NCBI GenBank assembly: GCA_902633335.1
Contig: CACPFY010000001.1
Span: 62,001-126,000, forward strand
Reading direction: 5' to 3'
Length of the DNA stretch: 64,000 bases
DNA from: an uncultured Pelagibacteraceae bacterium
Lineage (GTDB): Bacteria; Pseudomonadota; Alphaproteobacteria; Pelagibacterales; Pelagibacteraceae
This document shows, one piece after another, positions 56,968 to 64,000 of the stretch. The position numbers and the translations under genes were made by a program. Within the stretch, counting starts at the first letter, position 1, and each line of letters begins with the position of its first letter. The notes under the pieces are model-generated. The model saw nothing but the letters and a program-made list of their open reading frames with translations, did not search any database and had not been told where the DNA came from.

Positions 56968-58332
56968 CTAAATATAGTTTAGGTGTCTTGGATTTTTTTT
57001 AAGTATTTTGTGAATTTTTTTATCGTTATAATAATTTATATTTTTTTCGTTAATTTTCATTTTTTTATATTTTCTTATTAGTTTAAATATCGTTTTTTTT
57101 AAATTATCTTTTAAATTAAAATTAAGTTTTTTATTAATTTTTCTAAATGATACTTTATAATTTCTCTTATCTTGATCTATTTTGCTTTTTTCATAATCAA
57201 TTTTCATATATTTTTTAATAATCTTAACGATATCAATTATTCTGTAATTTTCTTTATCAGATCCAGCATTAAAAATTTGTTTACTCACTTTTTTTTTTTC
57301 AGTCTCTAATACTTTTATCAAAAGACGTGAAACGTCATTTGTTGAAATAAAAGGTCGCCATGAATTTTCACCATATAATTGGATCTTAATCTTTTTTAAT
57401 GCCATCAAAACAAATCTATTAACTACTAAATCAAATCTCTTTCTTGGTGAGTCACCGTAAACAGTTGAGAGCCTTAAAATTACTGGGCAAAAACCATCAG
57501 ATTTAAATGAGAGTATAGATTTCTCACATTCAATTTTACATTTTGCATAGAGTGAAACAGGATTTAATTTTGAATTTTCACTACATTTTAGCTTGGAGTC
57601 TCCGTATACACTGCAACTTGATGCAAATATAAATTTATTAATTTTATTTTTAATGCATTCTGAAATTACAAATACTGTATTTTCATAATTGTTTTTTATT
57701 GAGAAATTTTCATTTATGTTGACTGCAGGATCACCAACTATCTCTCCTAAATGAATAACATCAGTACAATTCTTTAAAGATTTTTTCAGCTTAACTTTAT
57801 TTTCACAATTTCCATAAAAAACTTTAAGATTTTTATTTTTCAATATTTTTTTGTCTAAATAACAGCCATAATAATTTGTATCTAATATATTTACTTGATA
57901 TTTTTTCTTAATCAAATCCTGAACTAAAACTGATCCGATATAGCCGAGACCACCAATCACTAAAATTTTTCTTCCTCTTTCTCTTTTATTTTCAATTAAA
58001 TCACTTGTGTGAATAAAATTTGTTAATTTATTTCTTTTTAATATTGGAATTAAAATTTTATTAGACTCTAAAAGTATTTTTTTTTTTAATTTTTCTTTTG
58101 TGTGAGGGATGCTATAATAATTCTTTTGATAGATATCTTTCGCCTTTTTTTTAAAAGATAACTCACCTCTTAATAAACTTTTTCTTATGTCCGAGTCAGT
58201 TATTACTCCTAAAAGGGATTTAGATTTTGAAATTACAAAGACACCGTTTTTTCCATTTTTATTTATTTTAAGTAAAATCTCTTTAATTCCTGTATTTTTC
58301 GTAACAATCATATCTTTTAACTTGGAAATCAT
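56968..58332 (-). CDS. CBS-domain pair fused to an extended SDR sugar epimerase/dehydratase
   Basis: 454 residues. The first ~115 form two CBS motifs (FVISKSKSLLGVITDSDIRKS around 32-52 and ILIPILKRNKLTNFIHTSDL around 93-112). From residue 122 an extended SDR starts: VIGGLGYIGS (Gly127-Gly133), SSCSVYG (238-244), and Tyr262-x3-Lys266 in LYAKCKIECE. In PtmE and related proteins of legionaminate pathways a CBS pair is joined to a nucleotidyltransferase; here it is joined to an epimerase. It overlaps neuB by 4 bases. Ligand of the CBS domains is unknown. Confidence 0.85.
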   Translation of the reverse strand: MISKLKDMIVTKNTGIKEILLKINKNGKNGVFVISKSKSLLGVITDSDIRKSLLRGELSFKKKAKDIYQKNYYSIPHTKEKLKKKILLESNKILIPILKRNKLTNFIHTSDLIENKRERGRKILVIGGLGYIGSVLVQDLIKKKYQVNILDTNYYGCYLDKKILKNKNLKVFYGNCENKVKLKKSLKNCTDVIHLGEIVGDPAVNINENFSIKNNYENTVFVISECIKNKINKFIFASSCSVYGDSKLKCSENSKLNPVSLYAKCKIECEKSILSFKSDGFCPVILRLSTVYGDSPRKRFDLVVNRFVLMALKKIKIQLYGENSWRPFISTNDVSRLLIKVLETEKKKVSKQIFNAGSDKENYRIIDIVKIIKKYMKIDYEKSKIDQDKRNYKVSFRKINKKLNFNLKDNLKKTIFKLIRKYKKMKINEKNINYYNDKKIHKILKKNPRHLNYI

Positions 58333-59309
58333 CTGAAAAATTTAGGTTTAATTGACTGATGTTTCTTTAAGTCTTTTAAGAGAATTTTATTTTTAATCAA
58401 ATGCATTTTGTCTACTGGGTAATTTCCCTCCGGTCTTAAAATATCTAAATCAGTCATAAAAATTTTTTGTCCCTTTTTTTTATTTTTATTTAGGTAAATA
58501 CCTTTTCTTGCAAAAAATTTTAGATTGCTCTCTTTTTTTGTAACTTTCCTATTTGATGAACCAATACTTTTTTCTGCAAATCTTATATTATTCACCATTT
58601 GTTTTAATTCTTTTGGTGATAATGAAAATTTGTGATCTCCAACTTTTTGTTTTTTGTTATAGGTGAAATGCTTTTCTATTATTTGGGCACCAGTAATTAC
58701 TGCTAATGCTGGCGTGAGAATATCGTTTGTATGATCTGAATAACCTACTTTTAGTTTATATTTTTTTTTTAGAGATATAATATTTCTTAAATTTGGGTTC
58801 ATTGTTGGATATTCTGATACACAATGTAATAAGCTTAAATTACATTTATTTAAAGATTTTACTGCTTTAGTTATTTCATCATAAGTGCTCATGCCGGTAG
58901 ATAAAATTACTTTATAATTTTTTTTATTAATTTTTTTAAGTAATGGGATATTGTTTATCTCTCCGGACGGAATTTTAATAATTTTTACTCCTAACATACT
59001 CAATGTTTTTAAGCTTTCAGAGTCAAATACTGAGAAAAAAACTTTTACATTTAGTTTATTTCCATAATTAATAATTTTTTTCCATTCTTTAATTGAAAAT
59101 TCTAAAGAGGAAAACCTCTTAAATATTTTTAAATAATTAATTTTTTTGTGAGAAAATTTTTTATTAATAAAATTTTCAGTCTTGAAAAGTTGAAATTTCA
59201 CAAAATCAACTTCCGCTTCACTAGCAATTTTTACCAGTTTCATGGCTTTTTTGAAGTCACCATTATGATTGATGCCTGCCTCTGCTATAATATTTATTTT
59301 ACTTTTCAA
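58329..59309 (-). CDS. neuB: N-acetylneuraminate synthase family protein (NeuB/LegI/PseI)
   Basis: Condenses phosphoenolpyruvate with a hexose amine to form a nonulosonic acid. 326 residues: TIM barrel with IIAEAGINHNGDFKKA, FVKFQLFKTENF, IIKIPSGEINNIPLL, ILSTGMST, LLHCVSEYPT and VGYSDHT, then a C-terminal SAF/antifreeze-like domain (FARKGIYLNKNKKKGQ). Whether the product is sialic, legionaminic, pseudaminic or another acid is not decidable. Overlaps the aminotransferase gene by 11 bases. Confidence 0.92.
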   Translation of the reverse strand: MKSKINIIAEAGINHNGDFKKAMKLVKIASEAEVDFVKFQLFKTENFINKKFSHKKINYLKIFKRFSSLEFSIKEWKKIINYGNKLNVKVFFSVFDSESLKTLSMLGVKIIKIPSGEINNIPLLKKINKKNYKVILSTGMSTYDEITKAVKSLNKCNLSLLHCVSEYPTMNPNLRNIISLKKKYKLKVGYSDHTNDILTPALAVITGAQIIEKHFTYNKKQKVGDHKFSLSPKELKQMVNNIRFAEKSIGSSNRKVTKKESNLKFFARKGIYLNKNKKKGQKIFMTDLDILRPEGNYPVDKMHLIKNKILLKDLKKHQSIKPKFFR

Positions 59310-60426
59310 ATAAATTACCCAATGTTTTAATTATAAAATCTAAATTAGTTTTTGTTAGTTTATAATGATTTGGTAAACCAAAAATTCTCCCTGATAATTC
59401 TTCAGCATTATTAAGGTTTAGTTTTTTGTAATTTTGCGATCCATTAAGCTTAAGATCTTGAAAAACTTTCTGTCTATATAGAGGATATTTATATCTCGAC
59501 CTAATTTCTATGCCCTTTTGTTTTAGTTTCTTTTTAACTAAAGATAAATTAATTTTTTGTGAAATGATCCTTATTGGACACCAAAAATAAGTGTGAAAAA
59601 TATTATTTTTTGGCTCTTGAATCTTAAACCATTTTTTTTCGTTATGTAATTTTTTTAATTTTTTTAATATATATAAAGAGTTTTTAATTCTTTTATTGTT
59701 GATCCTTTTAAGTTTTTTCAATTGAATTCTTCCGATAGCAGCGTTTATTTCTCCCATTCTAAAATTATAACCTAACAATTTATGTGTATCCCTATCAACC
59801 ATTCCATGATTTCTAAATGATTTGCAAAAATTTGAAATCTTTTTATCGTTTGTACATAATATACCGCCTTCTCCAGTGGTCATGTGTTTAGTTGCATAAA
59901 ATGAGAAACAAGAAACATCTCCAAATGTACCCACTAATTTACCATTAAATTTTGTTCCATGAGCTTGGGAGCAATCCTCAATTACTTTAATTTTATATCT
60001 CTTTGCAATTTTCATTATCTTAAACATATTGCACGATGATCCAGCAAAGTGCACCGGAATTACAGCTTTTGTTTTTTTTGAAATTTTTTCTTCAAAGCTT
60101 TTTGGATCCATGCAATAATTTTCAATATCAACATCGCAAAATATTGGTGTGCACCCATGATGCAAAATGGCAGTAGCGCTACTTATAAATGACATAGCTG
60201 GTACAATTACTTCGTCTCCAGGTTTTAAACCAAGCGAAGATAATGAAGCATGCAAAGCTGCTGTGCCGCTATTAAGGGCGACAGCGTATTTTGTCCCAAC
60301 AAATTTAGCATATTCTTTTTCAAAATTTTCAACGATTTTACCACTTACAAATTTACCGCTATAAACAACTTTTTTAATTGCTGCATATTCTTCTTTACCT
60401 GTAATTGGGATTGCAACTTTTATCAT
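59299..60426 (-). CDS. DegT/DnrJ/EryC1 sugar aminotransferase (nonulosonate module)
   Basis: 375-residue PLP enzyme with Lys180 in FSFYATKHMTTGEGG, IEDCSQAHG (Asp151), NSGTAALHASL and VPAMSFISSA. The GYNFRMGEINAAIG block completes the fold. In legionaminate and pseudaminate pathways such an enzyme (LegC, PseC) aminates a UDP-4-keto sugar before the NeuC/PseG and NeuB steps. Adjacent to the SQD1-like gene with no spacing, so the two may act consecutively. Confidence 0.9.
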   Translation of the reverse strand: MIKVAIPITGKEEYAAIKKVVYSGKFVSGKIVENFEKEYAKFVGTKYAVALNSGTAALHASLSSLGLKPGDEVIVPAMSFISSATAILHHGCTPIFCDVDIENYCMDPKSFEEKISKKTKAVIPVHFAGSSCNMFKIMKIAKRYKIKVIEDCSQAHGTKFNGKLVGTFGDVSCFSFYATKHMTTGEGGILCTNDKKISNFCKSFRNHGMVDRDTHKLLGYNFRMGEINAAIGRIQLKKLKRINNKRIKNSLYILKKLKKLHNEKKWFKIQEPKNNIFHTYFWCPIRIISQKINLSLVKKKLKQKGIEIRSRYKYPLYRQKVFQDLKLNGSQNYKKLNLNNAEELSGRIFGLPNHYKLTKTNLDFIIKTLGNLFEK

Positions 60427-61569
60427 CTAAATTAAAGATTTTTTAAATTTTTTTATTGTTTTTGTGTTGGAAATTAATGATTTTAAAATAATTTTTGACT
60501 CACTGAAAAAAGAAATTGGTTTAGATTTTAAAAGCTTAATAAATCTATTGTTTTCCATTTTCATATTATGAGACTCTTTTTCCCGCCTTGGATTTTCAAT
60601 CATTTTAATTTTAGACTTAAAACCAATATTATTTGCATTTTTGCTAATAGTTTTACCTATATACTTAATTCCTAACATTTCTGTAGTTTGGTTAAACACC
60701 TCAAAAGGTTTTTTTTGTTTATAACTTACTAAATTTACCATTGAGATCACAAAATCTTTTAGGCTTATAAAAGGTCTTTTAAGTATTCCTTTGCCATAAA
60801 CAGTTATATCGTGATTAATAACACTCATCGCACAAAAACGATTCAATACCACTCCAAAATTAAAATCAAAATCAAATCTTGTATTTAAATCAGGATGTAT
60901 TTTGGTTTCTCTAGTTTCTGTGCCATAAACAATTGATGTCCTCATGTCTATTATTTTTAAGCCCCAAATTCTATTTGCTAAATGCAAATTATTTAAATCA
61001 TTAGATTTTGTAATATGATACCAAGAACCACCTAAATTTGTGAAAGGTATTATATCGCTAATCTTTTTATTAGTTGCTTTAACAAAACCCTCAGGAATTT
61101 CAAAATTAGGTTGGCCATAGACACCAGTGGTTGAAGTATTAATAAATTTTAAATTTTTTTTTCCATACTTTTTTATTGCCCAAAGTATATTTAATAAAGA
61201 AATATTATTATTTAATAATGTAAAATTAGCTTTTGATACATCTGAGTTAGCATAAGGAGCAGAAGGCTGGGCAGCTAAATGAAAAACTATATCGAACTTA
61301 TGTTTTTTAAATAAATTTTCAGTAAATTTTGTATTAGTTAAATCACCTTTAAAAAAAAATAAATTTTTAAATCCAAGTTTTTTTGCACTTTTTATTCTTT
61401 GGCTCATTGATTTTATGGGAATAGCACTAGTCGCTTTACACTCTTTGACCCATTTTCTTCTCGAAAGGTTATCTACACCAATTATTTTAAAGTGTTTAAA
61501 TTTTTTAGAAATCCCTAATGCTAAAGGCCAACCAAGATATCCATCTATTCCGGTAAGTAAAATTTTCAT
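60427..61569 (-). CDS. SQD1-like NAD-dependent nucleotide-sugar enzyme
   Basis: 380 residues, extended SDR. GIDGYLGWPLALGISKK (7-23), VDNLSRRKWV, HLAAQPSAPYANSD, Tyr184-x3-Lys188 in GSWYHITKSN, VYGTETRET, NRFCAM, TVYGKG and C-terminal NPRREKESH align in order with UDP-sulfoquinovose synthase SQD1/SqdB. SQD1 makes UDP-sulfoquinovose from UDP-glucose and sulfite. No sulfolipid synthase is nearby, and the neighbours are NeuC, NeuB and an aminotransferase, so either sulfosugar production or a 4,6-dehydration-type step is possible. Confidence 0.83.
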   Translation of the reverse strand: MKILLTGIDGYLGWPLALGISKKFKHFKIIGVDNLSRRKWVKECKATSAIPIKSMSQRIKSAKKLGFKNLFFFKGDLTNTKFTENLFKKHKFDIVFHLAAQPSAPYANSDVSKANFTLLNNNISLLNILWAIKKYGKKNLKFINTSTTGVYGQPNFEIPEGFVKATNKKISDIIPFTNLGGSWYHITKSNDLNNLHLANRIWGLKIIDMRTSIVYGTETRETKIHPDLNTRFDFDFNFGVVLNRFCAMSVINHDITVYGKGILKRPFISLKDFVISMVNLVSYKQKKPFEVFNQTTEMLGIKYIGKTISKNANNIGFKSKIKMIENPRREKESHNMKMENNRFIKLLKSKPISFFSESKIILKSLISNTKTIKKFKKSLI

Positions 61570-62717
61570 ATATTATTAACTACAAATTTTTTTTCTATCA
61601 AATTTTTTGTTTTACTAAATTTTTTTATAAGTTTTATAATCCTTGCAGCAGAATTGCCGTTTCCATAAATATTTACCTTCTTATTAATTTTTGGCAGTTT
61701 AAAAATTTTATTCATTTTTTGGATAATTTTTTTATGATCATGATCAACATGGAACACATTTTTTCCAGATAATCTGCCCTTTTGTCTTGTTCCAATGTTA
61801 ATAACATATTTTTTTAAAAAACCGCATTCAGTTATTCCGCAACTTGAATTCCCGATTAACAAAGAGCAGAAATTTAATAAACTATAAAAGTCATCATTTT
61901 TAATATTTTTGTAAACTGAAAAAAATTTATTTCTTGAAAATATCTTGTAAGCCTTAACAATATTTTCGTAACCAGGGTCAGAACATGGATATACAGCTAT
62001 TGTAGGTATTTTTAGCTTTTTTAAAGATTTAAGTGTTTCGTTAATTTGTTTTTTTGAATCTTTAATCTGCCAAGTCACAGGATGTTGAATAAGAATAATA
62101 AATTTCTTTTTTAAGTTGATGCCATATTTTTTTTCTAGATATTTTCTTGATTTATAAAGTTTATTTTTAAATAAATCTAATGATGACAAACCAACATTAA
62201 ACACCCTCCAACTCTCTTCTCCCATTTTTTTAACATTATTTTGGCTATTAATATTAGAAGTTAAATGTATGTTAGCCATTTTAGTAATTGAATGTCTAGT
62301 TGGTTCATCAGTGCCTCCTTGAGTAACATCGCCTCCATACATGTGAATTAATGGAATATTAAAGTGCATAGCAGATATAGAGGCACCAAGAACTTCTGCT
62401 CTATCACCCAAAACAATTAAAAAATTAGGTTTTCTTTTTTCGAATATTTTACTCAAACTTTTAATTGTATTTGAAACTACTGATAATCTATTTTCAATCG
62501 AATCTCTTATTTTTGCCTTTGGTAATGTTAAAACTTTATTACTATACTGTTTGATCTCATTTATAGTCTCTCCAAAATAATTTGATAAATGCATATCTGA
62601 AGCTAAAATTTTATAATTGATTTTTTTCTCTTTTTTTAAACGATTTATAATCGGGATATAATGGCTAAACCCACCCCTTTTTCCAGTAAAAAAATAAATA
62701 AGTATTTTTTTTTTCAT
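61566..62717 (-). CDS. neuC: UDP-N-acetylglucosamine 2-epimerase, hydrolysing (NeuC/LegG type)
   Basis: 383-residue GT-B-fold epimerase. VLGDRAEVLGASISAMHFNI, HMYGGDVTQGGTDEPTRHSI (His and Glu/Asp active-site region), LIQHPVTW and SCGITECGFLKKYVINIG are family blocks. It would supply ManNAc or a 2,4-diacetamido analogue to NeuB. Its start is preceded by a run of ten T on the plus strand within the first codons. Overlaps the SQD1-like gene by 4 bases. Confidence 0.9.
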   Translation of the reverse strand: MKKKILIYFFTGKRGGFSHYIPIINRLKKEKKINYKILASDMHLSNYFGETINEIKQYSNKVLTLPKAKIRDSIENRLSVVSNTIKSLSKIFEKRKPNFLIVLGDRAEVLGASISAMHFNIPLIHMYGGDVTQGGTDEPTRHSITKMANIHLTSNINSQNNVKKMGEESWRVFNVGLSSLDLFKNKLYKSRKYLEKKYGINLKKKFIILIQHPVTWQIKDSKKQINETLKSLKKLKIPTIAVYPCSDPGYENIVKAYKIFSRNKFFSVYKNIKNDDFYSLLNFCSLLIGNSSCGITECGFLKKYVINIGTRQKGRLSGKNVFHVDHDHKKIIQKMNKIFKLPKINKKVNIYGNGNSAARIIKLIKKFSKTKNLIEKKFVVNNI

Positions 62718-62746
62718 TTTGATTATTAAAATTAGAAATAAGTATT

Positions 62747-64000
62747 TTACTTTCTTAAAATTAAATAATTTTTAATTATCAAACCATCCATACTAGAGTT
62801 TTTTAAAGTAAATAACGCATCATTAGGACTGCATGCCAAAGGATATCCATGAATATTCAATGAAGTATTTAAAAGACAGTATACCCCAGTGGATTTGCCA
62901 AAATCGTTTATCAAATCATAATAATCTGGATTACTTTTTCTTTCTAAAATTTGAGGTCGTGTTGTTTGATCGCCTGGATGAATTGTTGCAGGTGCGATTT
63001 TTTGAAAATGCTTTGTTGTTCTAAAAGCCATACTCATAAAAGAGCAAGATAATTTTTTTTGGTTTATTAAATACTTATTTTCGTATTTATTTAAAATTGT
63101 TGGTGTAAAAGGCATCCAGAAATCCCGCATTTTAATTTTACTATTTATTAATTTAATGGTTTCCAATTTTCGGGGATCAGCAATTATGGATCTATTACCT
63201 AGTGAGCGCTGGCCCATTTCCATCCTCCCATCAAATCTACCAAGAATTTTTCCGTTTTTTAATAGATTAACAATTTCTTTATTATTTTTCTTTTTAATTA
63301 ATTTAAAATTTTTATTTTTTTTTAAAAATTTTCTTATAGCATTTAGGCAATATTCATTTTCGTATGAAGGACCTAAATAAATATTTTTTAGCTCTTTCAA
63401 ATTTTTTATATTGTTTAAGTATGAAATATAATAACAACCTCCTACAGAAAGAGTTGTGTCGCCAGAAGTAGGATTAATATAGAAATCATTAAGCTCTTTA
63501 ATTTCTGAAATTGGAATGGCCGTCTTGATATTTTGCGCTACTCCACCTGCTAAGACAACTTTTTTTATTTTAGACTTTTTGATACAATTTTTAATCCACT
63601 TAACCAGAGTTTCCTCGACAACTTTTTGTAAGCCTCCAGCTATACCATCAAATCTACAGTGTCTTAATTTTTGTTGGAAATGAAAAAAAAAGTCCTTCGG
63701 TTTATTTTTTAAGTCTATAGCAAAACCTTTTGTTTTAAATAAATTTTTAAAAGCTGCGTTATATGCTCTATTGGTTTCATATTCACTGGCATATGGAGCT
63801 AAACCCATTACTTTAAACTCGTGTTGCGATGGTCTCATTCCTAGCATTAAAGTCATAAACTTATATAAAAGACCAATTTTATTTTTTTTGGAAAAAAATA
63901 CCTCTTTTAATTTTCCGTTTTTAACAGTGCTCACAGATATGTTGGATTTGTCTCCCATACCTTCATTTGTCAATATTAAACAATTTTTTCTAAATTTTTT
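62747..64000 (-). CDS. Carbamoyltransferase (NodU/CmcH/TobZ family), 5' end outside window
   Basis: O-carbamoyltransferase that uses carbamoyl phosphate and ATP to decorate sugars. The reading frame remains open to the right edge (codons before the TTG at 63973 continue in frame), so it is 5'-partial; about 417 residues are visible. RPSQHEFKVMGLAPYAS and VVLAGGVAQNIKT belong to the Kae1-like domain, and GRMEMGQRSLGNRSIIADPR with FTPTIL to the C-terminal YrdC-like region. The substrate may be a sugar of this locus or the finished glycan. Confidence 0.9.
   Translation of the reverse strand, partial: KKFRKNCLILTNEGMGDKSNISVSTVKNGKLKEVFFSKKNKIGLLYKFMTLMLGMRPSQHEFKVMGLAPYASEYETNRAYNAAFKNLFKTKGFAIDLKNKPKDFFFHFQQKLRHCRFDGIAGGLQKVVEETLVKWIKNCIKKSKIKKVVLAGGVAQNIKTAIPISEIKELNDFYINPTSGDTTLSVGGCYYISYLNNIKNLKELKNIYLGPSYENEYCLNAIRKFLKKNKNFKLIKKKNNKEIVNLLKNGKILGRFDGRMEMGQRSLGNRSIIADPRKLETIKLINSKIKMRDFWMPFTPTILNKYENKYLINQKKLSCSFMSMAFRTTKHFQKIAPATIHPGDQTTRPQILERKSNPDYYDLINDFGKSTGVYCLLNTSLNIHGYPLACSPNDALFTLKNSSMDGLIIKNYLILRK

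Larger units (their letters stand above)
41895..64000. other. Surface-polysaccharide region adjoining 5S rRNA (HVR2-like), extends past right edge
   Basis: Twenty consecutive minus-strand protein genes plus tRNA-Val, nearly all for nucleotide-sugar synthesis, glycosyl transfer, glycan tailoring or export. Base composition looks more AT-rich than the housekeeping half, with many long A/T runs. Position next to an orphan 5S gene matches what I recall of hypervariable region 2 in Pelagibacter. The other end lies outside the window. Confidence 0.75.

Overview
The window is a very AT-rich, tightly packed alphaproteobacterial chromosome segment. Gene content and order point to the SAR11 clade (Pelagibacterales). 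The signs are tol-pal-cpoB-tilS-ftsH, xseB-ispA-dxs, a three-gene pntAA/pntAB/pntB set, cysteine-free L31 and L36, a DUF1013/TrcR regulator, a 36-residue aa3 oxidase subunit IV, intergenic gaps of mostly under 100 bases, and a lone 5S rRNA gene bordering a large surface-polysaccharide region. As I recall, published Pelagibacter genomes have a hypervariable region (HVR2) between 23S and 5S rRNA, and this window looks like that region's 5S end. The clade call is inference; no 16S or 23S is present to confirm it.

Positions 1-34.6k are mainly core metabolism and housekeeping: isoprenoids (ispB, dxs, ispA), cofactors (pdxH, thiD, thiE, folP, 5-FCL), aroC, tsaC, rluD, rpoH, purA, glmM, ftsH, tilS, the complete tolQRAB-pal-cpoB set, a RuvC-like resolvase, YebC, YmdB, zapA, and the carbon block tkt-pgk-fba. 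A small accessory run at 6.7-9.7k (ABC-2 exporter, oxygenase-like protein, GT17 glycosyltransferase) ends at tRNA-Arg. Positions 32.3-35.1k hold efp, an IMPase, rpmE, trcR, rpsU (apparently with an AUU start), a cold-shock protein and initiator tRNA.

Immediately after the initiator tRNA comes a second small island at 35.1-37.9k (FemAB/CelD-like acetyltransferase, GT2 glycosyltransferase, NodB-like deacetylase). Then follow a transaldolase-family gene, the proton-translocating transhydrogenase, a cytochrome oxidase small subunit, rpmJ and 5S rRNA, all on the minus strand.

Positions 41.9-64k are a polysaccharide/glycan locus on the minus strand. From the 5S outward it has a Wzy/WaaL-like membrane protein, tRNA-Val, a CDP-deoxyhexose module (epimerase/reductase, rfbF, rfbG) and tailoring enzymes (2OG dioxygenase, aldo-keto reductase, TylF-type methyltransferase, GT4). 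Next is a four-gene set whose family order resembles a trideoxy/tetradeoxy aminosugar pathway: C4 aminotransferase, E1-like dehydrase, Gfo/Idh ketoreductase, half-size NDP-hexose 2,3-dehydratase. After these come an unrecognised gene, an ABC exporter, and a nonulosonate-like module (CBS-SDR fusion, NeuB, DegT aminotransferase, SQD1-like enzyme, NeuC). A carbamoyltransferase runs off the right edge. Together these genes appear to make, decorate and export an unusual surface glycan.

Most notable: (1) the orphan 5S gene has a near-consensus promoter placing transcription start at the mature 5' end; (2) the tetradeoxyaminosugar-like set contains an E1 homologue that lacks the cluster cysteines and a 2,3-dehydratase of half the usual length; (3) an SQD1-family enzyme and a CBS-SDR fusion sit in the nonulosonate module; (4) a phage-type RuvC occupies the ruvC site with no ruvAB beside it; (5) rpsU starts with AUU.
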